NCBI RefSeq assembly: GCF_014489615.1
Contig: NZ_CP060825.1
Span: forward strand, 3,139,501 to 3,203,500
Origin: Streptomyces genisteinicus
GTDB taxonomy: Bacteria; Actinomycetota; Actinomycetes; Streptomycetales; Streptomycetaceae
Length of the DNA: 64,000 bases
Reading direction: 5' to 3'
Shown: in pieces, positions 26,246 to 35,302 of the stretch
How positions within the stretch are numbered: the stretch's first letter is position 1
Layout of the letters: every line of letters starts with the position of its first letter
Notes under the pieces: model-generated
Told to the model about the DNA's origin: nothing
Database searches by the model: none
The model's input: the letters and a program-made list of their open reading frames with translations, nothing else
Made by a program: the position numbers and the translations under genes

Positions 26246-27901
26246 GTGAACGGTCCCCTCATCGTCCAGAGCGACAAGACGCTACTCCTCGAAGTCGACC
26301 ACGAACTGGCCGACGCCTGCCGCCGGGTCATCGCGCCCTTCGCCGAACTGGAGCGCGCCCCCGAGCACATCCACACCTACCGGGTCACTCCGCTCGGTCT
26401 GTGGAACGCGCGGGCCGCCGGGCACGACGCCGAGCAGGTGGTGGACGCGCTGGTCGAGTACTCGCGCTACCCCGTGCCGCACGCGCTGCTCGTCGACATC
26501 GCCGAGACGATGGCCCGCTACGGCCGCCTCACGCTCAGCAAGCACCCCACCCACGGGCTCGTCCTCACCACCACCGACCGCCCGGTGCTGGAGGAGATCC
26601 TGCGGTCCAAGAAGATCCAGCCGCTGGTCGGCACCCGGATCGACCCGGACACGGTGGCCGTGCACCCCTCCGAGCGGGGGCAGATCAAGCAGACGCTGCT
26701 GAAGCTGGGCTGGCCCGCCGAGGACCTGGCCGGCTACGTGGACGGCGAGGCCCACCGCATCGACCTGGCCGAGGACGGCTGGGCGCTGCGCCCGTACCAG
26801 ACCCAGGCCGTGGAGGGCTTCTGGCACGGCGGTTCGGGTGTCGTCGTCCTGCCGTGCGGCGCGGGCAAGACCCTCGTGGGCGCGGGCGCGATGGCGCAGG
26901 CGAAGGCGACGACGCTGATCCTCGTCACCAACACCGTCTCGGCCCGGCAGTGGAAGCACGAGCTGGTGAAGCGGACGACGCTCACCGAGGACGAGATCGG
27001 CGAGTACAGCGGCACGAAGAAGGAGATCCGCCCGGTCACCATCGCCACCTACCAGGTGCTGACGACCCGGCGGAAGGGCGTCTACCCGCACCTGGAGCTC
27101 TTCGACTCCCGTGACTGGGGCCTGATCGTCTACGACGAGGTGCATCTGCTGCCCGCGCCGGTGTTCAAGTTCACCGCCGACCTCCAGGCGCGGCGGCGGC
27201 TCGGCCTGACCGCGACGCTGGTGCGCGAGGACGGCCGGGAGTCGGACGTCTTCTCGCTGATCGGCCCCAAGCGCTTCGACGCCCCGTGGAAGGAGATCGA
27301 GGCGCAGGGCTACATCGCGCCCGCGGACTGCGTCGAGGTCCGGGTCAACCTCACCGACTCGGAGCGCCTCGCGTACGCGACGGCCGAGACGGAGGAGAAG
27401 TACCGCTTCTGCGCGACGACGGCGACCAAGCGGAAGGTGACCGAGCGGCTGGTGCGCAAGCACGCGGGCCAGCAGATCCTCGTCATCGGCCAGTACATCG
27501 ACCAGCTCGACGAGCTCGGTGAGCACCTGGACGCCCCGGTCATCAAGGGCGAGACGCCGAACTCGCAGCGCGAGAAGCTGTTCGACGCGTTCCGCAACGG
27601 CGAGATCAGCGTGCTGGTGGTGTCCAAGGTCGCGAACTTCTCGATCGACCTGCCGGAGGCCACGATCGCCATCCAGGTCTCCGGCACCTTCGGGTCCCGC
27701 CAGGAGGAGGCCCAGCGGCTGGGGCGGGTGCTGCGTCCGAAGGCGGACGGGCACAAGGCGCACTTCTACTCGGTGGTCGCCCGCGACACGATCGACCAGG
27801 ACTTCGCCGCCCACCGGCAGCGGTTCCTGGCGGAGCAGGGCTACGCGTACCGGATCGTCGACGCGGACGATCTGCTGGCGGACTCGGGCGAACCGGCCTG
27901 A
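26246..27901 (+). CDS. XPB-type DEAD/DEAH-box helicase
   Basis: A 551-residue superfamily 2 helicase of the bacterial XPB/RAD25 type. An N-terminal helicase-associated domain (about 1-165) is followed by LRPYQTQAVEGFWHGG (Q-like motif), Walker A VLPCGAGKTLVGAG, VYDEVHLLPAPVF (motif II, DEVH), LGLTATLVREDG (motif III), and in the second RecA lobe VVSKVANFSIDLPEA and QRLGRVLRPK (motif VI). XPB homologues unwind DNA in nucleotide excision repair and transcription. The GTG start at 26246 is weakly supported by AAAGGG. Its usual partner, the helicase-associated protein, lies upstream but is split off by two inverted genes. Confidence 0.92.
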   Translation: MNGPLIVQSDKTLLLEVDHELADACRRVIAPFAELERAPEHIHTYRVTPLGLWNARAAGHDAEQVVDALVEYSRYPVPHALLVDIAETMARYGRLTLSKHPTHGLVLTTTDRPVLEEILRSKKIQPLVGTRIDPDTVAVHPSERGQIKQTLLKLGWPAEDLAGYVDGEAHRIDLAEDGWALRPYQTQAVEGFWHGGSGVVVLPCGAGKTLVGAGAMAQAKATTLILVTNTVSARQWKHELVKRTTLTEDEIGEYSGTKKEIRPVTIATYQVLTTRRKGVYPHLELFDSRDWGLIVYDEVHLLPAPVFKFTADLQARRRLGLTATLVREDGRESDVFSLIGPKRFDAPWKEIEAQGYIAPADCVEVRVNLTDSERLAYATAETEEKYRFCATTATKRKVTERLVRKHAGQQILVIGQYIDQLDELGEHLDAPVIKGETPNSQREKLFDAFRNGEISVLVVSKVANFSIDLPEATIAIQVSGTFGSRQEEAQRLGRVLRPKADGHKAHFYSVVARDTIDQDFAAHRQRFLAEQGYAYRIVDADDLLADSGEPA

Positions 27902-27936
27902 CGCGCGGGCCTGCGGCGCCGCGGCCCCGGGCGGGG

Positions 27937-28137
27937 TCAGCGGCGGCGCACGCCCGCCTCCTGCGCGTACTCGCCGAGAACCGCCACCGAGAACACGGTC
28001 TCGGCGAAGACCTTGACCGCGCGCAGCGCGTTGCCGACGCGGTGGCGGGGGTGGGAGACGCTTCCGGTGGCGGTGGCACCGCGGTGCGGGGCGCCGCCGG
28101 AGGCCGGGGTGCCTGGGGTGAAGGTCGCTGTGCTCAT
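27937..28137 (-). CDS. Small hypothetical protein
   Basis: A 66-residue basic protein. The N-terminal ~30 residues are Gly/Thr/Ser/Pro-rich and probably disordered. Residues about 33-60 (VGNALRAVKVFAETVFSVAV, then LGEYAQEAG) form an amphipathic helix ending in VRRR. No family is recognised. The ATG is preceded by AGACATG without a strong ribosome site. It is convergent with the helicase and divergent from helR. Confidence 0.5.
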   Translation of the reverse strand: MSTATFTPGTPASGGAPHRGATATGSVSHPRHRVGNALRAVKVFAETVFSVAVLGEYAQEAGVRRR

Positions 28138-28339
28138 GTCTCCATGGTGGCTCTTCTCACCCGTACGGAGCATCGGCCCGTGGACCGAACCGCGGGTGGT
28201 GCCGCGTACGACTCGGGACAGACGCCGCCCCCGCCGGGTCCCTATCAGGGAGGAGGCGCGACCCCGAGTCCCCCCGGGGCCGCCCGGATGCCCGGCTGCC
28301 CGGCTGCCCGGCCGCCCGCGGAAAACCGTTCGCGCGGCT

Positions 28340-28386
28340 CCGGGGCGCTGACTACAATCGCGAGCTTGCCCCGGCCGCGGCCGGGG
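28340..28386 (+). promoter_or_regulatory. Palindromes and -10 upstream of helR
   Basis: The helR leader contains a perfect 18-base palindrome, CCCCGGCCGCGGCCGGGG (28369-28386). Just upstream an inverted pair CCGGGGC (28340-28346) and GCCCCGG (28368-28374) flanks a strong -10-like TACAAT (28353-28358). No good -35 is seen. This looks like an operator placed over a promoter. It may correspond to the rifamycin-associated element known upstream of helR-type genes, but that identity could not be confirmed. Confidence 0.4.
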
Positions 28387-28483
28387 CCTCTCCCGCCTCC
28401 CGCCGAGGAGCGCCGCCGCCCGGACGGAAACCGGCCGGTCCGCCTTGTTCGTGATCACGAAGCACCCAGTCCGGAGGCAACCC

Positions 28484-30568
28484 GTGCCCGCGCACGTCCC
28501 CGCACCCCCGACGCCGGCCTCCGCCGCGTCCTCCCCCGACCCGCAGCCCGACGGCGGTCCGCTCGGCCGTGAACGCGCGCATCTGGCGGCCTCCCGGTCG
28601 GCACTGCGTGCGATGCGCGAGGACGTCCAGTCGCTCGACATCAAGGACGTCACCGCGAACTGGGTCAACGCGGCGGTGCTGGAGGCGCAGATCGGCGAAC
28701 GGGTCCGGGCGCTGGCCGATCTCGCGCACACGCCCCTGTTCTTCGGCCGCCTCGACTACCTCCACACCGCCCAGGAGGGCCAGAGCTTCTACATCGGGCG
28801 CCGCCATGTGCACGACGCCGAGGGCGACCCGATGGTCGTCGACTGGCGCGCTCCCGTCTCGCAGCCGTTCTACCGGGCCTCCCGCAAGGACCCCCTGGAC
28901 GTGGGGCTGCGGCGGCGCTTCGGCTACACGGGCGGGGAGCTCACCGCGTACGAGGACGAGCACCTGACCGATCCCGCGGAGGCCGAACAGACCTCGAAGC
29001 TGCTCCAGGCGGAGATCGAACGGCCGCGCGTGGGACCCATGCGGGACATCGTGGCGACCATCCAGCCCGAGCAGGACGAGATCGTCCGCAGCGGGCTGTC
29101 CGGCTCGGTCTGCGTGCAGGGCGGTCCGGGCACCGGGAAGACGGCCGTGGGCCTGCACCGGGTGGCGTACCTGCTCTACGCGCACCGGGAGCGCCTGGCC
29201 CGCACGGGCACGCTGGTCATCGGGCCGAACCGGTCCTTCCTGCACTACATCGAGCAGGTCCTGCCCGCCCTCGGCGAGCTGGAGGTGAAGCAGGCCACCG
29301 TCGACGACCTGGTCGCCCACGTCGAGGTGCGCGGCGCGGACGGTGCGGCGGCCGCGGTCGTGAAGGGCGACGCCAGGATGGCGCAGGTCCTGCGGCGGGC
29401 GGTCCGCTCGCACGTGACGCTGCCGGCCGAGCCGGTGGTGGTCGTCCGGGGGTCGCGGCGCTGGCGGATTCCCGCGTACGAACTGGAGGAGATCGTCCGC
29501 GAGTTGCTGGACCGGGACATCCGCTACGGCGCCGCACGCGAGGCGCTGCCGCAGCGGATCGCGCACGCCGTGCTGGTGCGCATGGAGCAGTCCGGCGAGG
29601 CGCCCGACGACCGCGTGCAGGACGCGGTGGCCCGCAACACGGCGGTCAAGGCGGCGGTGAAGGCGATCTGGCCGCCGGTCGACCCGGCGAAGCTGGTGCT
29701 CCGGCTGCTGTCGGACGCCGGCTTCCTCGCGGCGCACGCGGAGGGCGTCCTCGACGCCGGCGAGCAGGCCGCGATCCTGATGGCGAAGCCGCCGCGGAGC
29801 GTGAAGTCGGCGCAGTGGTCGGCGGCGGACGCGGTGCTGATCGACGAGGCGAACGACCTGGTGCAGCGCACGCATTCGCTGGGCCACGTCGTGCTCGACG
29901 AGGCGCAGGACCTCTCCCCCATGCAGTACCGCGCGGTGGGGCGCCGGTGCTCGACCGGTTCGGCGACGGTTCTCGGCGACCTGGCGCAGGGCACGACGCC
30001 GTGGGCGACGGGCTCGTGGGCCCAGGCGCTGGAGCACCTGGGGAAGCCGGAGGCCGTGGTCGAGGAGCTGACCGCGGGTTTCCGCGTCCCGCGTGAGGTG
30101 ATCGCCTACGCCTCCCGTCTGCTGCCGCACATGTCTCCCGGGCTGGCGCCGGTCTCCTCGGTGCGCGAGAACCCCGGCTCGCTGACGGTCGACGCGGTCG
30201 GCGGGGCGGCGGAGCTGGACGCGGCCGTCGTCGCGGCGTGCGCGGCGTCGCTCCGCCGCGAGGGTTCGACCGGTTTGATCGCGGCGGACGGCCGGATCGC
30301 GGCGCTGGCGGCGGCGCTCACCGCCGCGGGCATGCCGTACCTCGCCCCGGGCGAGGAGACGACGGCCGAGTCCCGTCTGACGCTGGTGCCCGCGTCCCTG
30401 GCGAAGGGCCTGGAGTACGACTACGTGGTCCTCGACGAGCCGGCCGCGGTCGTGGCGGGGGAACCCGACGAGCGCACCGGCCTCCGCCGTCTCTACGTGG
30501 CCCTGACGAGGGCGGTCTCCGGCCTCGCCGTCCTCCACGCGGCACCGCTGCCCGTACAGCTCGCCTGA
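28484..30568 (+). CDS. helR: HelR-like RNA polymerase motor ATPase (HelD family)
   Basis: A 694-residue UvrD/HelD-family superfamily 1 protein. An N-terminal coiled region (GRERAHLAASRSALRAMRED) and a beta segment (FGRLDYLHTAQEGQSFYIGR) are followed by Walker A QGGPGTGKT (residues 212-220), Walker B VVLDEAQDLSPMQYR, ELTAGFRVPREV and motif VI RRLYVALTRAVSGL. HelD/HelR proteins pry open RNA polymerase; the HelR branch protects it from rifamycins in Streptomyces. The GTG at 28484 has GGAGG 6 bases upstream. The symbol is given by family resemblance; a plain HelD role is the alternative. Confidence 0.82.
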   Translation: MPAHVPAPPTPASAASSPDPQPDGGPLGRERAHLAASRSALRAMREDVQSLDIKDVTANWVNAAVLEAQIGERVRALADLAHTPLFFGRLDYLHTAQEGQSFYIGRRHVHDAEGDPMVVDWRAPVSQPFYRASRKDPLDVGLRRRFGYTGGELTAYEDEHLTDPAEAEQTSKLLQAEIERPRVGPMRDIVATIQPEQDEIVRSGLSGSVCVQGGPGTGKTAVGLHRVAYLLYAHRERLARTGTLVIGPNRSFLHYIEQVLPALGELEVKQATVDDLVAHVEVRGADGAAAAVVKGDARMAQVLRRAVRSHVTLPAEPVVVVRGSRRWRIPAYELEEIVRELLDRDIRYGAAREALPQRIAHAVLVRMEQSGEAPDDRVQDAVARNTAVKAAVKAIWPPVDPAKLVLRLLSDAGFLAAHAEGVLDAGEQAAILMAKPPRSVKSAQWSAADAVLIDEANDLVQRTHSLGHVVLDEAQDLSPMQYRAVGRRCSTGSATVLGDLAQGTTPWATGSWAQALEHLGKPEAVVEELTAGFRVPREVIAYASRLLPHMSPGLAPVSSVRENPGSLTVDAVGGAAELDAAVVAACAASLRREGSTGLIAADGRIAALAAALTAAGMPYLAPGEETTAESRLTLVPASLAKGLEYDYVVLDEPAAVVAGEPDERTGLRRLYVALTRAVSGLAVLHAAPLPVQLA

Positions 30569-31082
30569 GGGCGGTGCGCGGCCGCCGCCGCGGGCGCCGG
30601 TGACGCGGCCACCGCCCGCGCCCGGCGGTCGCACCCCGCGGTGCCGCGCCCGGAGGGAGAGCGGCGCGGGGCGACGAGGCCGCGCGGGCACCGGGGCGTG
30701 GACGTGGATGTGCCGGAGGGGAGGGCCCGACACGTCTTCGGCCGGTACATCCGTCGCACATCCGCCGCCCGCCCGGCCCTGGGGTGCGGCCGGCCGGCTG
30801 CGCGGGAAGGGCTCGGCGCACGCCTGCGAGCGAGCCCACCAGCGGATGGGCTCGGTGCACGCCGGCGGAGCGCCGGCGGAACGGCCGCCACCCGTCCCCG
30901 CAGGCGCGCACGTCTGCGGGGACACCAGCGGAACGGCCCCCGGGGCCGCGGACCCGCAGCCCGCACGCCGGCTCACACGGCAGGCGCGCCCGGACCGGGA
31001 GGAACGGCCCCCGGGCGGACCGGCGGTCCGGTCGCGTCCCGCCCCGGACGTCCCCCCGGCACGCACGCCGCCCGCCCGAGGG
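30569..31082. other. Intergenic region between convergent genes
   Basis: About 510 bases between the convergent helR and cutC genes. An inverted pair GGGCGGTG (30570-30577) and CACCGCCC (30610-30617) right after helR could end transcription. The rest is GC-rich without a recognised frame; short repeated pieces such as CGGAACGGCC occur three times. Confidence 0.45.
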
Positions 31083-31781
31083 CTACGCGTCGAGGGCCTC
31101 GCGCCAGGCGCGGACCGCGTCGGCGCAGACGGGGGCGGACCAGCCGGAGGGGCGGGCGGCGCCGCCGATGTGGAAGGCGGTGAGGCCGGCCCGGCGCAGT
31201 CCGGGAACGTGCTCCAGGCGGAGGCCGCCGCCGACCAGCAGGGTCGGCTCGTAGCCCGGATCGTCGTGCCGCGCGGCCTCGGCGACCAGCGTCGGCAGCC
31301 CGTCGTCGACTCCGGCCGGGGAGCCGGCCGTCAGGTACGTGTCCAGGCCGGGGACGTCCGCGAGCTGCTTGCGCAGCGCGTCGCGGTCGGCGGCCCGGTC
31401 GATGGCGCGGTGGAACGTCCAGTGGCAGCCGTCGAGGACGGCGACCAGGCGCTCGACGGTGACCAGGTCGGGCAGACCGTGGTCGTCGAGGAATCCGAGG
31501 ACGAACTCGTCCGCTCCCGCGTCCCGCAGTTCCGACGCGGTGCGCACGAGCGTGTCGACGTCGCCGGGACCGCCGGCGGCGAATCCGTCGGTGAGGCGGA
31601 GCATCACGCGCAGCGGGATGTCCACGGCGGCGCGGATGCCGCGGAAGGTCGCGGTCGGCGGGGTCAGGCCGTCGGCCGCCATGTCGGTGACCAGTTCCAG
31701 GCGGTCGGCTCCCCCGGCCCGGGCGGCGACCGCGTCCTCCGCGTCGAGGGCGATCACCTCAAGGAGTGCACGGTTGCTCAT
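31083..31781 (-). CDS. cutC: CutC family protein
   Basis: A 232-residue TIM-barrel protein matching CutC: LLEVIALDAEDAVAARAGGADRLEL at the N-terminus, GLTPPTATFRGIRAAVDIPL, the hallmark FHRAIDRAADRDALRKQL, and LVGGGLRLEHVPGL. CutC was named for copper tolerance, but its biochemical role is unsettled. Its promoter faces the CsoR-boxed copA promoter, a suggestive copper context. The start is taken at Met 31781 (MSNRALLEV); Met at 31790 is possible. Confidence 0.9.
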   Translation of the reverse strand: MSNRALLEVIALDAEDAVAARAGGADRLELVTDMAADGLTPPTATFRGIRAAVDIPLRVMLRLTDGFAAGGPGDVDTLVRTASELRDAGADEFVLGFLDDHGLPDLVTVERLVAVLDGCHWTFHRAIDRAADRDALRKQLADVPGLDTYLTAGSPAGVDDGLPTLVAEAARHDDPGYEPTLLVGGGLRLEHVPGLRRAGLTAFHIGGAARPSGWSAPVCADAVRAWREALDA

Positions 31782-31934
31782 GGGGCCCATTCCTCCAGGA
31801 AGTACGGCTGACGGTGCGGCGCGGCTCCGGTGCGAGCCCGCCCGACAGGTCTAGTCCAATGTCCACCCTAATGCCCATCGGCCTCCCAGGCAGCAGTGCG
31901 CGGCCTCCTCACCCCTCGGATTCCCCGTCGATGC

Positions 31935-31992
31935 TTGCGCCATATACAGGGAGGGGGTATACAAGAGGTGCAAGATACCCCCAGGGGGTATC
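31935..31992 (+). promoter_or_regulatory. copA promoter with CsoR-type copper operator
   Basis: TTGCGC (31935-31940) and TATACA (31958-31963) lie 17 bases apart. Just downstream is a perfect 19-base palindrome, GATACCCCC-A-GGGGGTATC (31974-31992), the classic CsoR box. An extra GGGGGTAT half-site (31953-31960) overlaps the -10. Cu(I) binding to CsoR should release it and induce copA. Confidence 0.82.
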
Positions 31993-32031
31993 CTCGCAGT
32001 AGGATTCGAGACCGACGAAGGAGCACCGGAG

Positions 32032-34302
32032 ATGCCGACCGCAGCCGCACACCCGGCCACCAGCGAAGCCCGCGAGGTAGAGCTCGCCATCGGCGGCATG
32101 ACGTGTGCCTCCTGCGCGGCCCGCATCGAGAAGAAGCTCAACCGCATGGACGGCGTCGAGGCCACCGTCAACTACGCGACCGAGAAGGCGAAGGTCTCCT
32201 TCGCCGACGGCGTCGACGTGGCGGATCTCATCGCGACCGTCGAGAAGACCGGCTACTCCGCCCACGAGCCCGCCCCCGTGCGCCCCGCACAGGACCAGGA
32301 CGGCGGGAGTCCCGCCGAGGAGCCGGACGAGCTCACGCCCCTGCGGCAGCGCCTGGTCACCGCCGTCGTCCTCTCCGTGCCCGTGATCGCGATGGCCATG
32401 GTCCCGGCGTTCCAGTTCGAGTACTGGCAGTGGCTGAGCCTCACCCTCGCGGCCCCCGTCGTCACCTACGCGGCCTGGCCCTTCCACCGCGCCGCCTTCA
32501 CCAACGCCCGCCACGGCGCCGCCACCATGGACACCCTGATCTCCGTCGGCACCTCGGCGGCCTTCCTGTGGTCCCTGTGGGCGCTCTTCTTCGGCACCGC
32601 CGGCACCCCGGGCATGACCCACCCCTTCGAGTTCACCGTCGCCCGCAGCGACGGCGCCGGGAACATCTACCTGGAGGCCGCGGCCGGCGTCACCGCGTTC
32701 ATCCTGGCCGGGCGCTGGTTCGAGGCGCGCTCCAAGCGCAAGGCGGGAGCGGCCCTGCGGGCGCTGCTGGAACTCGGCGCGAAGGAGGTCACCGTCCTGC
32801 GCGGCGGCCGCGAGGTGACCGTCCCGACGTCCGAGCTCACGGTCGGGACGCGCTTCCTGGTCCGCCCCGGCGAGAAGATCGCCACCGACGGCACCGTCGT
32901 CGAGGGGTCCTCCGCGATCGACGCGTCGATGCTGACCGGGGAGTCCGTGCCCGTGGAGGTCTCCGTGGGCGACACCGTCACCGGCGCCACCCTGAACGCC
33001 GGCGGCCGGCTCGTCGTCGAGGCCACCCGCGTCGGCTCCGACACCCAGCTCGCCCGGATGGCCAAGCTCGTCGAGGACGCGCAGAACGGCAAGGCCGCCG
33101 CCCAGCGCCTCGCCGACCGGATCTCGGCCGTCTTCGTCCCCGTCGTCATCGGCCTCGCCCTCGCGACCCTCGGCTTCTGGCTCGGCAACGGCTCCGGGCT
33201 GACCGCCGCGTTCACCGCCGCCGTCGCCGTCCTGATCATCGCCTGCCCCTGCGCCCTGGGACTGGCCACCCCGACCGCGCTGATGGTCGGCACCGGGCGC
33301 GGCGCCCAGCTCGGCATCCTGATCAAGGGACCCGAGGTGCTGGAGACCACCCGCGCCGTCGACACGATCGTGCTCGACAAGACCGGCACCGTCACCACCG
33401 GCCGGATGACCCTGCTCGCCGTCCGCACCGCCGAGGGCGTCACCGAGGACGAGGTGCTGCGCCTGGCCGGCGCGCTGGAGAACGCCTCGGAGCACCCCGT
33501 CGCCCGGGCCGTCGCCGCCGGAGCCGCCGAGCGCGTCGGCACCCTGCCCGCCCCCGAGGACTTCGCCAACGTGCCCGGCCTCGGCGTGCAGGGCGTCGTC
33601 GAGGGGCACGCGGTGCTCGTCGGGCGGGAGAAGCTGCTCGGGGACTGGGCGATGGAGCTCACCCCGGAGCTCGCCGCCGCCAAGCAGGAGGCGGAGCGCG
33701 CCGGGCGGACCGCGATCGCCGTCGCCTGGGACGGCGAGGCCCGCGCCGTCCTGGAGGTCGCCGACGCCGTCAAGGACACCAGCGCCGAAGCCGTCCGCAG
33801 GCTGCGCGCCCTCGGGCTCACCCCGATCCTGCTCACCGGCGACAACCGGACCGTCGCGGAGGCGGTCGCCGCGGAGGTCGGCATCGACGAGGTGGTCGCG
33901 GAGGTCATGCCCGAGGACAAGGTGGACGTCGTCCGCCGCCTCCAGTCCGAGGGACGCAGCGTCGCCATGGTCGGCGACGGGGTCAACGACGCCGCCGCGC
34001 TCGCCACCGCCGACCTCGGGCTCGCGATGGGCACCGGCACCGACGCCGCGATCGAGGCGGGCGACCTGACGCTGGTCCGCGGCGACCTGAACGCCGCCGC
34101 CGACGCGATCCGGCTCTCCCGCCGCACCCTCGGCACCATCCGGACCAACCTCTTCTGGGCCTTCGCCTACAACGTGGCGGCGCTGCCGCTGGCCGCGGCG
34201 GGCCTGCTGAACCCGATGATCGCGGGGGCGGCGATGGCGTTCTCCTCGGTGTTCGTCGTCGGGAACTCGCTGCGCCTGCGGGGCTTCCGCCCGACGGGCT
34301 GA
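32032..34302 (+). CDS. copA: Copper-translocating P1B-type ATPase
   Basis: A 756-residue Cu(I) exporter. One N-terminal HMA domain binds metal through GMTCASC (Cys 25 and 28). About eight membrane segments follow; the transport site is ACPCALG (Cys-Pro-Cys 405-407). The phosphorylated Asp is 449 in [13 protein letters not shown] is in the actuator domain, the HP motif is [11 protein letters not shown], and the hinge is [12 protein letters not shown]. It sits under a CsoR box. Streptomyces copA genes usually have copZ and csoR alongside; neither is within this stretch, so the regulator must act in trans. Confidence 0.95.
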   Translation: MPTAAAHPATSEAREVELAIGGMTCASCAARIEKKLNRMDGVEATVNYATEKAKVSFADGVDVADLIATVEKTGYSAHEPAPVRPAQDQDGGSPAEEPDELTPLRQRLVTAVVLSVPVIAMAMVPAFQFEYWQWLSLTLAAPVVTYAAWPFHRAAFTNARHGAATMDTLISVGTSAAFLWSLWALFFGTAGTPGMTHPFEFTVARSDGAGNIYLEAAAGVTAFILAGRWFEARSKRKAGAALRALLELGAKEVTVLRGGREVTVPTSELTVGTRFLVRPGEKIATDGTVVEGSSAIDASMLTGESVPVEVSVGDTVTGATLNAGGRLVVEATRVGSDTQLARMAKLVEDAQNGKAAAQRLADRISAVFVPVVIGLALATLGFWLGNGSGLTAAFTAAVAVLIIACPCALGLATPTALMVGTGRGAQLGILIKGPEVLETTRAVDTIVLDKTGTVTTGRMTLLAVRTAEGVTEDEVLRLAGALENASEHPVARAVAAGAAERVGTLPAPEDFANVPGLGVQGVVEGHAVLVGREKLLGDWAMELTPELAAAKQEAERAGRTAIAVAWDGEARAVLEVADAVKDTSAEAVRRLRALGLTPILLTGDNRTVAEAVAAEVGIDEVVAEVMPEDKVDVVRRLQSEGRSVAMVGDGVNDAAALATADLGLAMGTGTDAAIEAGDLTLVRGDLNAAADAIRLSRRTLGTIRTNLFWAFAYNVAALPLAAAGLLNPMIAGAAMAFSSVFVVGNSLRLRGFRPTG

Positions 34303-34328
34303 GAGCCGCAGCCGCCCCACCCGCCGAC

Positions 34329-34361
34329 CGAGGCGCCTCCCTCCCGGGGGGGGGCGCCTCC
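34329..34361 (+). terminator. Hairpin after copA
   Basis: CGAGGCGCC and GGCGCCTCCG arms around a C/G-rich loop, 27 bases past the copA stop. The pair GAGGCGCC (34330-34337) and GGCGCCTC (34353-34360) is perfect and extends inward through CCC/GGG pairs. A further partial copy of GGGGCGCCTCCG follows at about 34381. Confidence 0.6.
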
Positions 34362-34546
34362 GTCACGGGGCGCCTTCACGGGGGCGCCTCCGTTTCACCG
34401 AGGACCCGGCCCGTCCGGCGAGGACGCGGCCCGTCCGGCGATCGAGGACACGGCCGCAGGCCGAGCCCCCGCTCCGGCGGGGCTGGAAGGCTCCCGAGGC
34501 CCCCGCACCCCGCTGAGCCGCCCCCCGTCGGCGGCACAATGGGCGC

Positions 34547-35248
34547 ATGCCCGCCCTCCCCGCGCACCCCGCCCACGACGCCCTCCGCACGCGCTGGCGC
34601 ACCACCCTGCTCGACGCCCTCGACGTGGGCGGCACGGGCCGGCCCGGGCACCCCGGCCCCGACCCCGACCCCGACCCCGACCACCGGTACGCCGATTCGC
34701 TGCTCGCCCGCTGGGCCGAACTGCAGCGGCGCTACCACACCACCGACCACCTGCTCGCGGTCCTCGACCGGATCGACGAGATCGCGGACCATGCCCACGA
34801 CCCCGCGGCCGTCCGCCTCGCGGCCTGGTTCCACGACGCCGTCTACCTGCCGGACCGCTCCGAGAACGAGGAGCGCTCCGCCCGCCTGGCCGAGCGGGCG
34901 CTCGCCGAGCTGGGCGTCGACGAGCGGCGCACCGCCGAGGTCGCCCGGCTGGTCCGGCTCACCGTCACCCACGACCCCGCTCCCGGCGACGCCGACGGCG
35001 AGGTCCTCTGCGACGCCGACCTCGCGATCCTCGCCGCGCCCCCGCAGGCGTACGCCGCCTACGCGGCCGCCGTGCGGGAGGAGTACGCCTTCGTGCCCGA
35101 GGAGGCGTTCCGCGACGGCCGGGCGGCGGTGCTGCGACAGCTCCTCGCCCTGCCCGCGCTGTTCCGGACGCCGTACGGGCGCGAGCAGTGGGAGCGGGCC
35201 GCGCGGCACAACCTCACCGTCGAGCTGGAGCTGCTGGCCGCATCGTGA
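34547..35248 (+). CDS. HD-domain predicted metal-dependent hydrolase
   Basis: A 233-residue protein of the HD superfamily. It has the RRYHTTDHLLAVLDRIDE His, the HD pair in RLAAWFHDAVYLPD, then the NEERSARLAERAL helix, VTHDPAPGD and a CDADLAILAA acidic motif, matching the small predicted HD phosphohydrolases common in actinobacteria. A (PD)n run at about residues 38-45 (PDPDPDPDH) comes from a short CCCCGA repeat in the DNA. The substrate is unknown. Confidence 0.8.
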   Translation: MPALPAHPAHDALRTRWRTTLLDALDVGGTGRPGHPGPDPDPDPDHRYADSLLARWAELQRRYHTTDHLLAVLDRIDEIADHAHDPAAVRLAAWFHDAVYLPDRSENEERSARLAERALAELGVDERRTAEVARLVRLTVTHDPAPGDADGEVLCDADLAILAAPPQAYAAYAAAVREEYAFVPEEAFRDGRAAVLRQLLALPALFRTPYGREQWERAARHNLTVELELLAAS

Positions 35249-35267
35249 GACGGCCCGGCGCCGGGGA

Positions 35268-35302
35268 ATGACAGGTACGACGACGTCGTTGGCACCTGTC
35301 AT
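35268..35302. promoter_or_regulatory. Palindromic operator candidate at the exporter start
   Basis: Perfect 9-base arms ATGACAGGT (35268-35276) and ACCTGTCAT (35294-35302) frame a 10-base palindrome ACGACGTCGT (35280-35289). This looks like a TetR- or MarR-type operator. It runs into the ATG at 35301, so it would control transcription starting at or near that codon. Confidence 0.5.

Noticed and set aside
28340..28386. Firm call of the rifamycin-associated element
   Set aside because: The palindromes are real, but their match to the published element could not be verified from memory, so it is kept as a candidate operator only.
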